Assembly: GCA_944474755.1 (NCBI GenBank)
Contig: OX104112.1
Location: 51,844,774 to 51,908,773, forward strand
Direction: 5' to 3'
DNA length: 64,000 nucleotides
From: Limnoperna fortunei
Lineage: Eukaryota > Mollusca > Bivalvia > Mytilida > Modiolidae
Position numbers and translations under genes: made by a program. Within the stretch, counting starts at the first letter, position 1. Every line of letters begins with the position of its first letter. Of the stretch, positions 46,401 through 61,400 are shown piece after piece. The notes under the pieces are model-generated. The model searched no databases. It had not been told where the DNA came from and saw nothing but the letters and a program-made list of their open reading frames with translations.

Positions 46401-49400
46401 TCTAAAGGTATTCGAAATCTTATATACATCCTGTGTTCTGACACTTCGGTGTATTCAAATCATACCTGTCCTTGGCAGGAGAGGGTGTGCCTTTCTAATT
46501 TCAAATTACACGATTAACCTTTAATCTGGTTAGCTTTTGAAAAAGTCAGAATATTCATACTTCAAAGTCGGCGTCAAATGATCTAGTAATTGCAATAAAC
46601 ATCCTGTTTGTTTACCTGCTAATTCTGTTAATTACCCTTCATAAACGAGTAATGATTTACCTGTAACATTTTCACGTCCAGGCACAACTGCCGTTTCAAG
46701 ACGTGCAAAATTATCCACGGAATTTTATTTTATATATAAAAATAATCATATAAATATATCTTTTATTACAATTATTATTTAGGTAAATTATATCTGAGTT
46801 AAAAAAGACAGTTAAAATTTGTTTCTAAAAATACTTTTATTAAAACAAAGATCATTAAAACATTAAGACGTATTGGTAATCTTATGTTGTCAGTCGGTCA
46901 TTAGTCATCGCCGCAGTTTATATATTCTTCAAAGAGCTAAGGCAGAAAAACATATTTTTAAACTGGATTATTTATCATATTTACTGGATAATTACATTTA
47001 TCACGTCACAAATGCAGTCACGTGATAAAATACTCTCAATATGGCGTTCCCCATACACAAAATTTTACCACCTTTATTCCACTCTAGAAGCGTAACGGTA
47101 AAGAATACAATAAAACATTAAAAGGCAATTATATTTCTTTTTATTTGAAGAATAACATATCAAATTTTTATTTTTTCGCGAAGTTTCCCTTTAAAGCATG
47201 ACAAACAATTTAAACGATATCGTAGTATTCATACAGATATGACAGCTGAGGTGAATGAAATCTTTTTACCCTTTCCATCCATCTACAATGGAAGTTGGTA
47301 TGCCATCAATTTCTTAAATGCATTTACAATGTACACATTGTTTACTGCAAATGCAAAAGTGATTAAAAATGATTGCATCTACATGTATTTTCTCTGTTTC
47401 AGCCAATATTGATCCTACAAGAAGATACTTGTATTTTCATATCAAGAATGGAAAAGCATTCCTGGAGCACATAGAGAACTCTGATCCGATGCCCGGACAA
47501 GTCAGCTCCCATTTCACCTTCCATGTTCATTTCCGAGGTCAACGGTTTAAATCTAGACCAATACCTTGTGCATGTGAACCAGATATTGATGAAGGCTTTC
47601 TGTTAGAAGTACACAAAGAATCATCAGGTATAGCATAATAGCCCCTTTGTCTCACCTGCAATACAAGTTGTAGAAGGAAAGACACTCATGTAAAAAAAAT
47701 TCCAAAACAGGCAGTGTCATGGTCAATTGTTATGTTTTTTATTAGGTCAGTTGCAATGTGGACTCAAGTCTCACTGGAGGCAGGGTGTACTCGACTCCAA
47801 TCTTCATTGACAAGGATTGCCTACTAAAGGTTGGTGGTTTTCTCGGGTACTTCGGCTTCCTCCCCCAATGACAACTGGACACCATGATGTGGCTGATAAA
47901 TTCCTGAAAGTGGCCTAACACAACATTCAAACAAACAAACAAACAATGTGGACTCCCTTATGATATGCCAGTGATATTTGGTATGATGCTGCACTATATT
48001 GAGTAAATCATAGTCAGGGTTCACCACAGGCTGTTTTAGCGTGGATGGCTGATGATGATTTTTTCATGCCACACTTCATTTCCAAGTGCCACTTTAAAAT
48101 CCATGTACGCCACGACTCAATTAGCATACATCAGATACAATAAGACCGGGTGTCAACATTGACGGTTCACAGACGGAACAAACTAGACAGAAATCAGTAC
48201 GCATATGATAGCTTTAACAGAAGCGACCAAAGATGCGCTTGATATTGAAATGGTGTGGCAAGAACTGAAAACATGCGTACAATATGCATCTAGGAGTGTT
48301 ACATATGGATCCTTCTGTTATGTTTATTTCAGAAATCCAAGCTCAGTTATATACAAATTTAATCGATGTGCATGTTCTGTTCCCATTTTTAATTTCAAAT
48401 ATTTTTTGTTGTAAAACTGGTGAAAAAAACAGATGTATCTTAAGCAGTAATATGTTCACATATATGCACATATATTATATTTATTTTTTAAGGAGAAGCT
48501 GCTAAGATGGCTGATGAGTCCACTATGTTGTCTATATGTGACCAAGTCCATATTGTATTAATTAAAACAGAAATCACAGGGGAGACAACTTTAGTATCAT
48601 CACACTTTCTAGAATGGAGGCCAGTACTAGCAGCCAGTTCAGGGAGGCTACAAACATCTATAGAATTAAAAGGAACAGGTTTGTTGAGAGATGCTTCATG
48701 AAACATGTGGTACCATTTGAAAGGACCCCCAAGGTTTTTACTGGGTACATTGGTTTCCTACCTCAATGACAACTGGATGCCATGATCATGATATAACTGA
48801 AAAATTGCAGAAAGTTAAGTTTAATCCCATTCAAACAAAAGAAAAAATAAAATGGAAATGAAAGCCCTTTATAATATAAGTTACAAATAAAGCTGTTTCA
48901 GTATTAAGCCTAGACATTTTTTTATTATCTACCTATAGCTACATGTGTCTTTCTGGGTAGCTTTATATGTTTAAATGGAGAAATATTTACTATTTATGAA
49001 GGTAAGAAATTTAAAAGTTATGACATTGTTTTCATATTTAAAAGTTAGTTTTATTTTCATTAGTATTCATGATTAGTCAGGGCTTGCTCTGGGTTCTAAA
49101 AGGTTGCCAAAAAAATCGCCTACTGCAATTTTTTGTTTGTCAAAATCTAAATCTGGCGCCAAAATTAAGGAGTAATTTTATTGATCGAGGGAGTTTTTTT
49201 AAGTCCTACACCGACAATTTAAAGCCCTTGCTTGGACAGAGAGTAATTTTATTTCTTGCCATATGTACAGGGGTCACCACACTCTAAAAAAGTAGGGAGA
49301 AGTAACTTCTCCCTGGCAGCCAAACAGGGAGAAGTGAGACCCTGATAGGGAGACTTCTGGAGACAAGGGAGAAGTCAGGGGGACCGTACAAATAATTAAT

Positions 49401-52400
49401 TTTCGCAGTAGTTATATACATTTTTCATTATTTACATAATTTTTTTTTATATAAATTGTGGATTTCCAGGATTATTTCTCTTGTGTTCTTAAATCATAAC
49501 ACATTTAGATTCAGTTTTTTTTCCCTTTCTTTTTCATTATTATTAATGGGATGCAATATCAAATAGCACATAAAATTTATTATTATAAAATCAATGGAAA
49601 AAGCACCAGATATAGCGACTATTTTTCTATCTACTTCAGTACTTGTAGCCATACAAGGTATTCACAAATCAAAATAGATCAACTAAAAATATTTGTATAG
49701 GTGTAGACATAAACATCATTCATGAAGTTCTTGTATACATCATAATATTTCTGAAGATGTCATGTTTATCTGAGCAAAAATTTCAAAGAAGATAGATAAA
49801 CTAACATAACATTAAACCCAGAAATAATTCTTCTGTTCAGCACACTTCCACTTGGACAAAGTTGTGCTGATCAAAACTTTTCGTGTTGTCCATAATTACA
49901 ATACATCTTTATTCTTTCAAGTGCATCTCATATGTTTATCAAAGAAAATTATTAAAATACAATACGCTTTGAAAGAACTGAAGTTTGAAACCAATTGAAA
50001 TTGTTTGTTTATCAAACAAATTACGATTTTTCAGTATGGGCTGTTGTACTTTACTTTTCTTCGTTGTTCACTTCCGGTAATTAGTCACATCCAGAAAATA
50101 AACAAATGGCACGTAATCCAGTTGAAAGACGTGAATCCTTTGACAAAAATGTTAAATACGCATATTGTTTGCCGTTTTTATTGGAATAACACATTTATTT
50201 ATAAATTAGCAGTCTGGGTGAATTATTTGGACCTGATTTACAAGTATCATATGTGAATAATGCCCATAGTTTTCGCGGAGGCTGGAACGTTCGCTATTGA
50301 ACCCGGTTCCAACTCAGAAAGAAGAAGAAGAACCATCGGGCGACTTGAGGGAAATAACAGGGCGACTTCGACTTTGCTTTTGAGGCGCCGTAGGGCGACT
50401 TCAGGTCCCAGTAAGGCGACTTTGTCGCCCACTTCCCCAGTGTGGTGAGCCCTGTATGTATTCCAGTTAATTTAGCACTAAAGGTAAAATGCTCAATTTT
50501 ACTACATAATTAACCACCAAATTTCTACAAATATGTGTATAAAATGTGTCATTTATAAAAGTTATTATATGTAGTACAAATTTAGAAAAGTTTGCCATGT
50601 GCATTTGTGCAATTGTTTATGTCACTGATAAACAAGGGAAGTAACTGCATTGTTTAATTCATTTTGTCCTCGATCTAATTTTAACCCAAAGTTTGAAAAG
50701 ATAAAAAGAAAAGACAAGAAAACTGTTCAGAAACTTTTATCTTGTACTATTTTGGGATTTCCATTCTAAGCAAATTACATTTTCTCAATGAAGTAAGATC
50801 AAAGCAATTATGTTCAATCAACCATGACAGCAATGTACACTTTTTACAACTGTTGTGGTAACAATTGTAAGAGGCAATAAACTTTTGTAAATTGTGTACA
50901 ACTTTAACAATTATGTGTGTGAGTGATCTTTAACTGATTTATGATCTTATTTTCATCATTTCATTCAGTTTGCAATTACATGTAATCTAAACTGGCTCAA
51001 AACAAAATCGCCAAGCACCAGTTATAACGACTTTTTATAGTGATCATGGTGTCCGTCCGTCTGTCCGTCCGTTACACTTTCTCTTATTTGCAACTCCTCC
51101 TACACCACTAAATGGATTTGATGAAACTTGCACAGAATCTTTGTCACATAGTGCCATTGTGCAGGAGATATTTAACATTTTGATCGGAATGATATTTTGG
51201 GTTTCCCATAGAAAAACATGGACTTTGTCATTGACCTAATCGGGTCCCTATCTCTTATGTGCAACTCCTCCTACACCACTGAATGGAATTTAATGAAACT
51301 TACACAGAATCCTTGTCACATAGTGCAAATGTGCAGGAGATATTTATCATTTTGATCTCAATGATATTTGGGGTTTCCCATAGAAAAACATGGACTGTCA
51401 TTGACATAAGGGGATACCCATCTCTTATGTGCAAGTCCTCCTACACCACTGAATGGGATTTGATGAAACTTGCACAGAATCCATGTCACATAGTGCCATT
51501 GTGCAGGAGATATTTAACATTTTGATCTGAATGATATTTGGGGTTTCCATAGAAAAACATGGACTTTGTCATGGACATAAGGGTACCCAAATTTTATTTG
51601 CAACTCCTCCTACACCACTGAATGGAATTTGTTGAAACTTACACAGAATCTTGGTCACATATTCCCATTGTGCACCGGAAATTAAATATTTTGATCAGAA
51701 TATTATTGGAGGTTTTCCATAGAAAAACATGGACTTTGTCATTGACATAGGGGATGCCATTATTTGGGGGATGGGGGAGGGTTACATGTCTTATCTGCAA
51801 CTCCTCCTTCACGTTTAACTAGATAAAGTTTCAAGTTCATAATTAAGAACACCTGAATTTTCAAAGTAATTGTGAGCGGGGGGTATCAATGGTGAGCATT
51901 GCTCACAGGTTTTTTTACTCTAGTTTCTATCTACTTCAGTATTTGTAGACATACAAGCTATTAACAAATTAAAATAGATCAACTGAAAATATGTTTATTG
52001 GTTTAGAAATAAACAACAAACATGAAGTAATTTCTCCTAACAGTTTGTTATGAATATGCAATGTTTATCTGGGCAAAAATGTCCAAAGAATATAATTGGA
52101 ATTACATTACATTAAATCCATAAAATATTCTATCTACAGAAATTATAATTAGGTCAATAATGACTAATTATCTTTATTCTTTCAAATGCAGCTTGTATTT
52201 TTATATATATTTTGAAAGAACTTCAAGTGTCAAACCAATTAAAAGTGTTTATCTAATGGTTAAGACTTATTACTATGAGCCTTTGTACTTCATATTTTTT
52301 CATTGTTCACTTCTGTTAATTAGACATATCCAAAAAATAAACAATTGGCGTGGGTTTCATTTGAAACACATAAAACTTTTTTTTTAAGTTAAAAACACAA

Positions 52401-55400
52401 ATTCTTTGCAGTTTTTATTGGAATCGCATATTTACTGACAATGTGGAAGTCTGGGCATATTTGTTAGACCAGATATGCAAGTATCTTCTGAGACCATCAG
52501 AAAACTTAAGGGAGATTGTTTTACTACAGTAAAGGCGATTTTGTCGCCCACTTTGCCCAGTGTGGTGAGCCTTGTACGATAATTTTGACCATACAAAACT
52601 GTGTCACAAGTTTAGTGATATAATACATGTTTGTTTGAGTGACTTATTATGCCACATTCAGCAACTTTATTATGGGTTTCCAACAGAGTATACAGAACTT
52701 CATTGATTTTTGCAGTCCGGACAATATTAATTAGTGTAATTTTAACCTCGTTGTCTCGAAGTTAATTTTGCTCTCGATATCGATGTCAAAACTTACAATT
52801 TCATTTGTATTTTGTATTGTTACTTAGTACGTGACTGTTTATTTTAAACATCTGATTCTGTTATTTTTGTTGACTTGTGTGTTGTCAATTACGTAAAAAA
52901 CAATTTGTATTGTTTCATTAGTTCTATCCAACTTTAAGTTGAGAAGTGTTTTCTTGAAATGTATTTCCATGATTTCATAATAATGTTTATAACATATGAT
53001 TACACTATTTATTAATTATTGTCGATTTATTTGAATGGCTAAAATACTTCATATATCGCACACTACAATACAGTGACAAAACAAGCGAAGCTGACGTTCG
53101 AAACCAATATACATGAAATAAATACCGTTAGATTGTTTAAAATCACAAAATGAAAATGATAAAAAACTCGGTTGAATCGAGCTTCGGATAACTCAATATA
53201 TTTTTTACAGTCCTGCAAACTTCGACTTATCAAGTTTGGACTGTACATGTTATTAATTAACAATATTTACATACATGTAACTGCAAAAATGTTATTGGTT
53301 TTGACATCAGAATAAAAAAATGTATTATACCTTGTATATACATGTATTCTTGCAGGAAATGAAAGTAAGGTTCCTGCTGGTGTTATAGATATCCAGCTAG
53401 AAGTATTTCCAAAGCCAACCAAAATTTTAGGGCAAGATGTGTTAACTGCTCAACTATCTATGGAACGAACTCGTCAGTCAGAGAAAGAACGTCTTTTTCT
53501 AGTCTATGCCAGGCAATGGTGGAAAGAATATTTACAAATTAGACAGGCGAACCAAGAAAGACTTGTTAAAATATTTGCTCAGGTATTCAAATTATTGATA
53601 GTAGAGTAATTTTACAGTCATAGCTGGAGAAAAAAAAACAGGACTGACAGACACAAAAAAGAAAGCTAAACTTGTTGTCTAAAGTAAAATTAAGGCAGAC
53701 AGCAAGAGAAATGTGTTGGTTAAATGGTTGATTAGCATCTGACAAAATGAACCTTACAAATACGATGAATACAGCATTGATTTTGCATTTATAATGAACT
53801 GTTTACTTTAAAATACATGTTTGACATATAACCAATAACGCCAATAACATCGTAAAAATGTGCAACAAAATAAAATCTTACGGTCCACCAACTATGTTAA
53901 ATTTTCTGGATTATGGCAGTTCCTCTGTAATCATGCATGGTAGGATGACAATATTTGGTATATAGGTTGCTGATGAATAGTACATGACTGTATGGTAGGT
54001 GCCACCTGGCCATGACCTCTATTTCAATGTCCAGCGATTATTTTTTAGTTTTTGTATCAGCACAGTTTCTCTGTAGCCATGCATTGTATATTTTAAATGA
54101 TGACAATTTAATGCTATTTACATGATGCTCATATTTTTTTTCGTTACCAAGGCCAAATGCAGGGGAGTCATTTTTCTGTGTCCACAATTGTCATACTGAA
54201 GGTCTGGTTTTTTCCAGATTCCTGTCCTTACAAAATTGGATGGTATGATATTGCTGTAAAACTGCTTAGAGTGGCTTTAAACCTCATTGAAACAAACAAA
54301 CAAAAATGATTAAACACCACAGTAGTGTAATTATTTTTAAATACTATAATTATAATATTCCTAAATGTAGGACGAAAATGCAGTAAATAGACCCGTATGT
54401 TCCTTTGTAAAGCCATTACGTGGAGGCAGATTATTAGACTCTGCCCGTCATGCTTCAAGATTTGTAAGTTTGATGCACCATGAAAAGATACAGTCCATCG
54501 GAGGAGGCCACAAAACAGAACAATGGACAACAACACATGCCTTTTTATGTCGTAACAGAGGGGTAAGAATTTGATTTGACAGGACTAAAACATAACAGTA
54601 TAATAATGAGAACCTGACAGAAATGTAAACAGACTAGACAGAAATATGACAACCTCGTGAATATTCATGTGATTTTTATCATTTGCCTGTTATTAATCAC
54701 TTGACAACCAAAACTTTGAAATCATAAGAAAATATTATTTTATATTTTTAGAAAGAAGTTTGATGTATATTACTTTTATTTAATTTTTGAAAATATTTCA
54801 TTTGAATTGGAAGAACTCTGTACATTTAGATTGATTATTGTAGAGGATATTTTTGTTTTGCTGAACAAGTGATTAAGGTTTTCAGTTATTGACCAACATG
54901 TACATGTATATTAGGCTGTACTGGGCATGGTAAGAGAGTAGTTCTCGCCATTTTAACGACAGAAGCAATTTTAGCCATTTTGGTGACTGCCGTTATTTTT
55001 CCATTAAAATCTATGGCAATACTTCATTTGATAGCTTTCACTATCTTGCATCCAAAACAAATTATGTTCTTCACTTTTAAATTTAACAAAAACTGTCAAA
55101 AGTTTGGGTGGCCAGAATTACTTGCCGTCGAAAGAACTACTCAGTGACCAGTAGGTATAATTTTGCAAGTATGAATGCCTTCTAGCTATCATCATTACTG
55201 AAGGAAATAATCTTTCTTAATTACTTGCATGTATAATAAACTCTTGAATGTGATCTGTACAAGAACATGATACTTACAAGTTTTCATTCAAACCATATTA
55301 CATTGATGTAAATGTTACTTTAAAATTCTTAGAGACTGAAAAAATGATGACTCATTAATTTACAGGACTGTGAAGATCATGCCCTTTTACTCTGCAGTCT

Positions 55401-58400
55401 ACTACTAGGCTATGGCCTTGATGCTTATGTATGTGTCGGGACCAAGTCCAAGGGAGCTGTCCATGCTTGGGTTATGACTATCACTGTTGATGGTGTAGTT
55501 ACATTTTGGGAAAGTTTAAATGGTCACAGGTAAGCTTTGCAAGTGAAATAACAGAATTGTGTATTCCCTTTTTGGGATGGACATTTTGTTAATGTGATAT
55601 CTCTCTGTCTGTTTAAGTTAAGTGTGTCATCTCCTTTTACATTTTAAATAGGAATTTCTCCATACTTCGTATGTTTGTTAGTTGCCATACAGAGATTTCT
55701 ACATCATTACAGCAGCTTAATCGAACTATCATACTCCTGTTGAAAAGTTGAAACAAAAACAGAAACACTAGTTGAATTTGATTGAAACTTTCATACAATC
55801 TCTGTAACATGTTGCCTGTGTGTGACTGATATTTTACATTTTAATCGAAATGATATTTTGGGTTTTCTTAAAACAGAACGTGAACAACTTTTTTTGCTTA
55901 AAATAAAGTTAAATAAAGGAATATTTGCAATTTAAGAAAACTTTAAAGTATTCCTTATAACTTAATTTTAACAATAATAAAGGACAATTTTAATGCTAAA
56001 AACAAGATGACATATGGAACTATTTTTTAATTTTAACTTCATAAGAATAGGTCATGTAAACAAAGCAAGTTATATTGTATTATCTGGGTTACTCCATTTA
56101 AAATGGGTAAATAAATTGTAGCTACAATAATCATTATATATGTCTTTTCATTAAAGGTACATCCATGAACCAATAGACCCAGATATGCCACCTATGGACA
56201 AACTTCACCGACCCAAGTACCCTTACAAAACTATTGGCTGTGTGTTTAACCATCAGTCTTTCTTTGCTAATAACCAGGTAAGGGATCAACAGCTACATGT
56301 ACTGTAATTAGGGCAAAGAAATGTTTCAAAATTTTGCAACAAAAAGACACCTATTATGTTTGTTTGAATTTAGGTTTAACAAAACACAAACCTCACATTT
56401 ATACCATAAATATTGCACTAAATAATAAAAAAGTCATACACTACTGGCTAGAATCAGTCCCCAATAAATAAAGTGCATCATAGTATGTGAGGTTTTTTGT
56501 TTTTTTTAAAAAAAGGTTCTCTGTCTGAAAAAGTTGATATTTTGCATTATTTCACTACAACAAAAAAGAAGTCCAAACAATAATTATATTGAATTTTTCA
56601 GCCATCTGATAATGTGGAAGTTTGTCACTTTGAACTAGGAAATGAGTCTAGATGGAAGTCAATGTCCCAGGATGCAATTTTGTCTGTGTGTGGTCTTGGA
56701 GCTAGCCCATCATGGCCAACACTACCACCTCTTTGCTCATCAACATTAGATCCCACCCTTGTCAGTAATGATTTAGAACAACAACTGAGAGTTTTAGTTT
56801 TTGAACACAGACGGGTAAGTGTTGATCGAACAGTTGCAAAATGAAAAGGTAAGGGGAGGAAAGCCAAATGTTAGAAAAATTGTAGGTTAGGGCATTATAA
56901 AAAACCTCAAACTTCATTTGTAGAAGAAAGCTCACAGTGGGCATAGAATAACAGGTGACTATATTTAGACCCCAAAAAAAACCACATATTTAAATGAACA
57001 CGATACATTTACAATGAATATTTTCAAATAAGATATGATAATGGCAGATGGAGACAAAACAGCGCAAGGAGAGATAATTATAATAATACAGTATAAAACA
57101 ACATTTTGGCCTTTTAAGGCAGAATTTTATCATTTTGATGAAAACTTAAATATATTGTTTTTTTCCATGTAATTATATATTTAAATATTTATTCAAGAAA
57201 TATAAAAGATGCCCAATAAAGGGACATAATCTGGTACAAAGCAGAAGTATTGTGGGGCTTCATAGAGGGAACATACATGTTACAATACAGCATAATACAA
57301 TCACTGTGAAAGAGTAATTTGCTTTCGAGTACATTATTCATTTTTTTGCATGCTTTTTGAAATTCACTCCTTTTGTGTTAGAGTCAGGCAAAGATTCTTT
57401 ATAGATTCTATTTCCCACTTTTATAAAAGATTTAACAAATGTATTTGAAGTACCACTGGTGTCAATTCAACTGGCAACTTGCAAATAGAAAATAATTACA
57501 GGTGAATGTGCTTAATGTTTTAAATATAAGTACTGTGAAATACTTTTTATTCGTGGGGTATCAATTTTCGTGGTTTTCGTGGAGGCCTCAGACCACGAAA
57601 TTAAAAAACTAACGAAGAATAAAACTTCATTAACAGATGGGAACTTGGGAACAACGATCTGAAAATGTCCGAGATCGGACATTTATTTGTAAATGTAATA
57701 TATGATTTTGTGGTTCGATCCATTACTAATGTTCAGCTCAAAATCCATCTTAATGATTATGTTACGGGTTTCATGTTCGAATTGTGTTTTTATTAAATGT
57801 AGGTATTATTTAATTGTAAAGCATACGAAGAAACATCGACTTCCGTCAAGGTGGGGATATATGAGGTGTTCATTTTCGATGTTAAAAAGTAACAAATTAT
57901 TATCGGAATTATGAATTTGGTTGCTCCTTTGAACATAAATTAAAATAACAAATAAAATATTTAAAAGATAAGCTATAGTTTATCTTTATTAGTGCATATC
58001 AATGACACGCTATATCAAATGGATGTTGTGATAACACTGATCATGTCACAAATGACATTAAATTACACCTTTGTATTTATTGCTACTCAACACATGAAGT
58101 GACAAATGCCCTTCGGCTAGGAATGCTTCTATAGATAACAATTAGAGAATTAAATAGACTCAAAGTAGTTTTTATTGCAATTAATCAATTAATTAATACA
58201 TTACCGTGTTTATAATTAGCTATTGATTTCCGTGTTATTAATTTTACATTCTTTACCACGCGCGTAAACAACATCATGTAATGAAACTGTTTTGTCTTCT
58301 TTATATGTTGATGTTTATTATCAACAGTGAAAATGATTCTGCTGTAATCATTTATTTTGATAGCTACGTCACTTTTTGCATTTTCGGAAACCGTCAGTCC

Positions 58401-61400
58401 ACGAATTTAAGAACCCATGAACATATAAAATTTCACCAAACCACGAAAATTGATACCCACGAATTGAAGTACTTCACAGTAATTATAATGGAAGGAAAAA
58501 GCTTTATCAAAATAAGTCTTGTATGAACAAGTCTTTTTGTATCAAAGCAACAAAGAAATGGTAAATAAAAGGTTTATGACAAGGAAGTTTGGGTCAATGG
58601 AAAAACTAAATTAATGCTTTGAAACTGGTTAAACTGGAGAGTTCTAAAGTCTTACAAAACACCAAAATGATGACATGCCAAACAAAATGTATTTCTTTTA
58701 TTATAGGATTTAGGTTTGACAACAGTTTGGGATGACCAGTTGAGTTACCTACTTACCCCAGCTCTAGCAGCATACGAGTTAGAACGAGTAACAGGTGAAC
58801 AAATTAATTTCAGTAGACCATTAGAACTTTTGAGTTTTTCCCCCATCTGTAAAGGAAAGAGAATACAATGATTTTTTGTGATAACAGGAAAGTGAATGAA
58901 ACAGTTTGAATTATTAGGAGTTTTAGTTAAGTTTCACTACATATAGATTAATGTTGGTTTTATTTCCAAGATCAATATTGTCTTCCTTTAAAAGTTCAAC
59001 AACAAAAATTACATTTCTATTTTGGTAGGTAGGTTCTGGAAAATAGCAGGACGTTTGAGTAACTATGTGCCCACTATAGCTATGAAGGGGTGTAGCAAGC
59101 ACAATCAAAAATATAAACTGTATTGTAAATAATTTACATACTGACTTATTAAGAAAATTAGCACTAGTCTTATTAATTTACAATCTGTAGATTAAATTAC
59201 AAAATATCAACTTACAGGTACTGATTGAGCTATTAACAGTTGCATGTCAGTAGACTTGTTGTCAACACTTGGCTGACAAATGACTTTTGACTAAGTGGTC
59301 TTGACTTCAGCCTTAGTTGCCAAGATTTCTCTAGAAAGTCGTCAGTTATAACTCCAGTTTTTGGCTTTCTAATAGTGAAATTAAACCCCATTTAAACAAC
59401 CACCAGTTCCCACGAGAACTCCTTCCACTCCAAAGTAATGGTAAAACAGAATCTGATAGTATAGCAGAAGAATTCATAAAACGTGTATTATACCTCAAAC
59501 CAACAAAAAAAGGAATAAAATAGTTATTTTTTACTGTTTGCCTTGATTGGTGTTGTGATTATCATCAACTAAATCATTCTTTTCTTACTCTTTTAAAATA
59601 ATGTCTTAATAAATTTTAACATCTGCCCTACCGATAGTGCATTCTAGAAAACCCACCTATCATTATACCCCCCGCTTTTCGAAAAGCGGGGGGTATATAG
59701 TGTTCATGGTGTCCGTCCGTCCTTCCGTCCGTCCGTCCTTCCGTCCGTCCGTCCGTCCGTCCGTCCGTTACACTTTCTATTATTTGCAACTCCTCCTACA
59801 CCACTGAAAGGAATTTGATGAAACTTACACAGAATCTTTGTCTCATAGTGCCATTGTGCAGGAGATATTTAACATTTTGATCGGAATGATATTTGGGGTT
59901 TCCCATAGAAAAACATGGACTTTGTCATTGACCTAAGGGGGTCCCTATCTCTTATGTGCAACTCCTCCTACACCACTGAATGGAATTTAATGAAACTTAC
60001 ACAGAATGCTTGTCACATAGTGCCATTGTGCAGGAGATATTAAACATTTTGATCGGATCGATATTTGGGGTTTCCCATAGAAAAACATGGACATTGTCAT
60101 TGACCTAAGGGGGGCTTCATCTCTTATGTGCAACTCTTCCTACACCACTGAATGGAATTTGTTGAAACTTACACAGAATCCTTGTCACATAGTGCCATTG
60201 TGCAGGAGATATTTATTATTTTGATCGGAATGATATTTGGGGTTTCCCATAGAACAACATGGACTGTCATTGACAAAAGGGGATACCCATTTCTTATGTG
60301 CGACTCCTCCTACACCACTAAATGGAATTTGATGAAACTTACACAGAATGTTGTCACATATTGCCACTGTGCACTAGATATATAACATTTCGATTGGAAT
60401 GATATTTGGGGTTTCCCATAGAACAACATGGACTGTCATTGACAAAAGGGGATACCCATTTCTTATGTGCGACTCCTCCTACACCACTAAATGGAATTTG
60501 ATGAAACTTACACAGAATGTTGTCACATATTGCCACTGTGCACTAGATATATAACATTTCGATTGGAATGATATTTGGGGTTTCCCATAGAAAAACATGG
60601 ACTTTGTCATGGACATAAGGGATACCCATCTCTTATGTGCAACTCATTCCTACACCACTGAATGGAATTTGTTGAAACTTACACAGAATCCATGTCACAT
60701 AGTGCCATTGTGCAGGAGATATTTAACATTTTGATCGGAATGATATTTGGGGTTTCCCATAGAAAAACATGGAGTTTGTAATGGACATAATGGGATACCC
60801 ATCTTTTATTTACAATTCCTCCTACACCACTGAATGGAATTTGTTGAAACTTATACAGAATCTTGGTCACATATTGCCATTGTGCACTGGATATTAAACA
60901 TTTTTATCAGAATATTATTGGAGGTTTGCCATAGAAAAACATGGACTTTGTCATTGACATAGGGGATGCCATTCTTTGGGGGATTGGGGAGGGTTACATG
61001 TATTATCTGCAATTTCGCCTTCACGTTTAACTAGATAAAGTTTCAATTTCATAATTAAGAACACCTGAATTTTCAAAGTAATTGTGAAGCGGGGGGTATC
61101 AATGGTGAGCATTGCTCACAGGTGTTTTTACTCTAGTTTATGTACAATATTCTTTCATTTTGTTTTTTTTTTTTAGTTGTTGCTGATGCATTTTAGTCCT
61201 TGTTTGCAATGTTTATTCCTACATATTGAAATAGACATTTTGTCACATCTGTGGCTAATGATTTTCTGTTCCAGGTATAACAGCTGGGAATGAAGAATTC
61301 CAAGATTCCATTAAACAAGCAGTACCAGATGGTCATACATTTAAGGGATACCCTATACAGTTCTCTCATCGGAATGCTAGACGAGCTTTTGCAACATGTC

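Noticed and set aside
56625..56867. 80-codon antisense open frame over CEP76 exon 9
   Set aside because: A shadow of the conserved sense exon with no family similarity.
60152..60536. Repeated small ORFs in the Pearl-like array
   Set aside because: They arise from the repeat unit itself and change frame between units.
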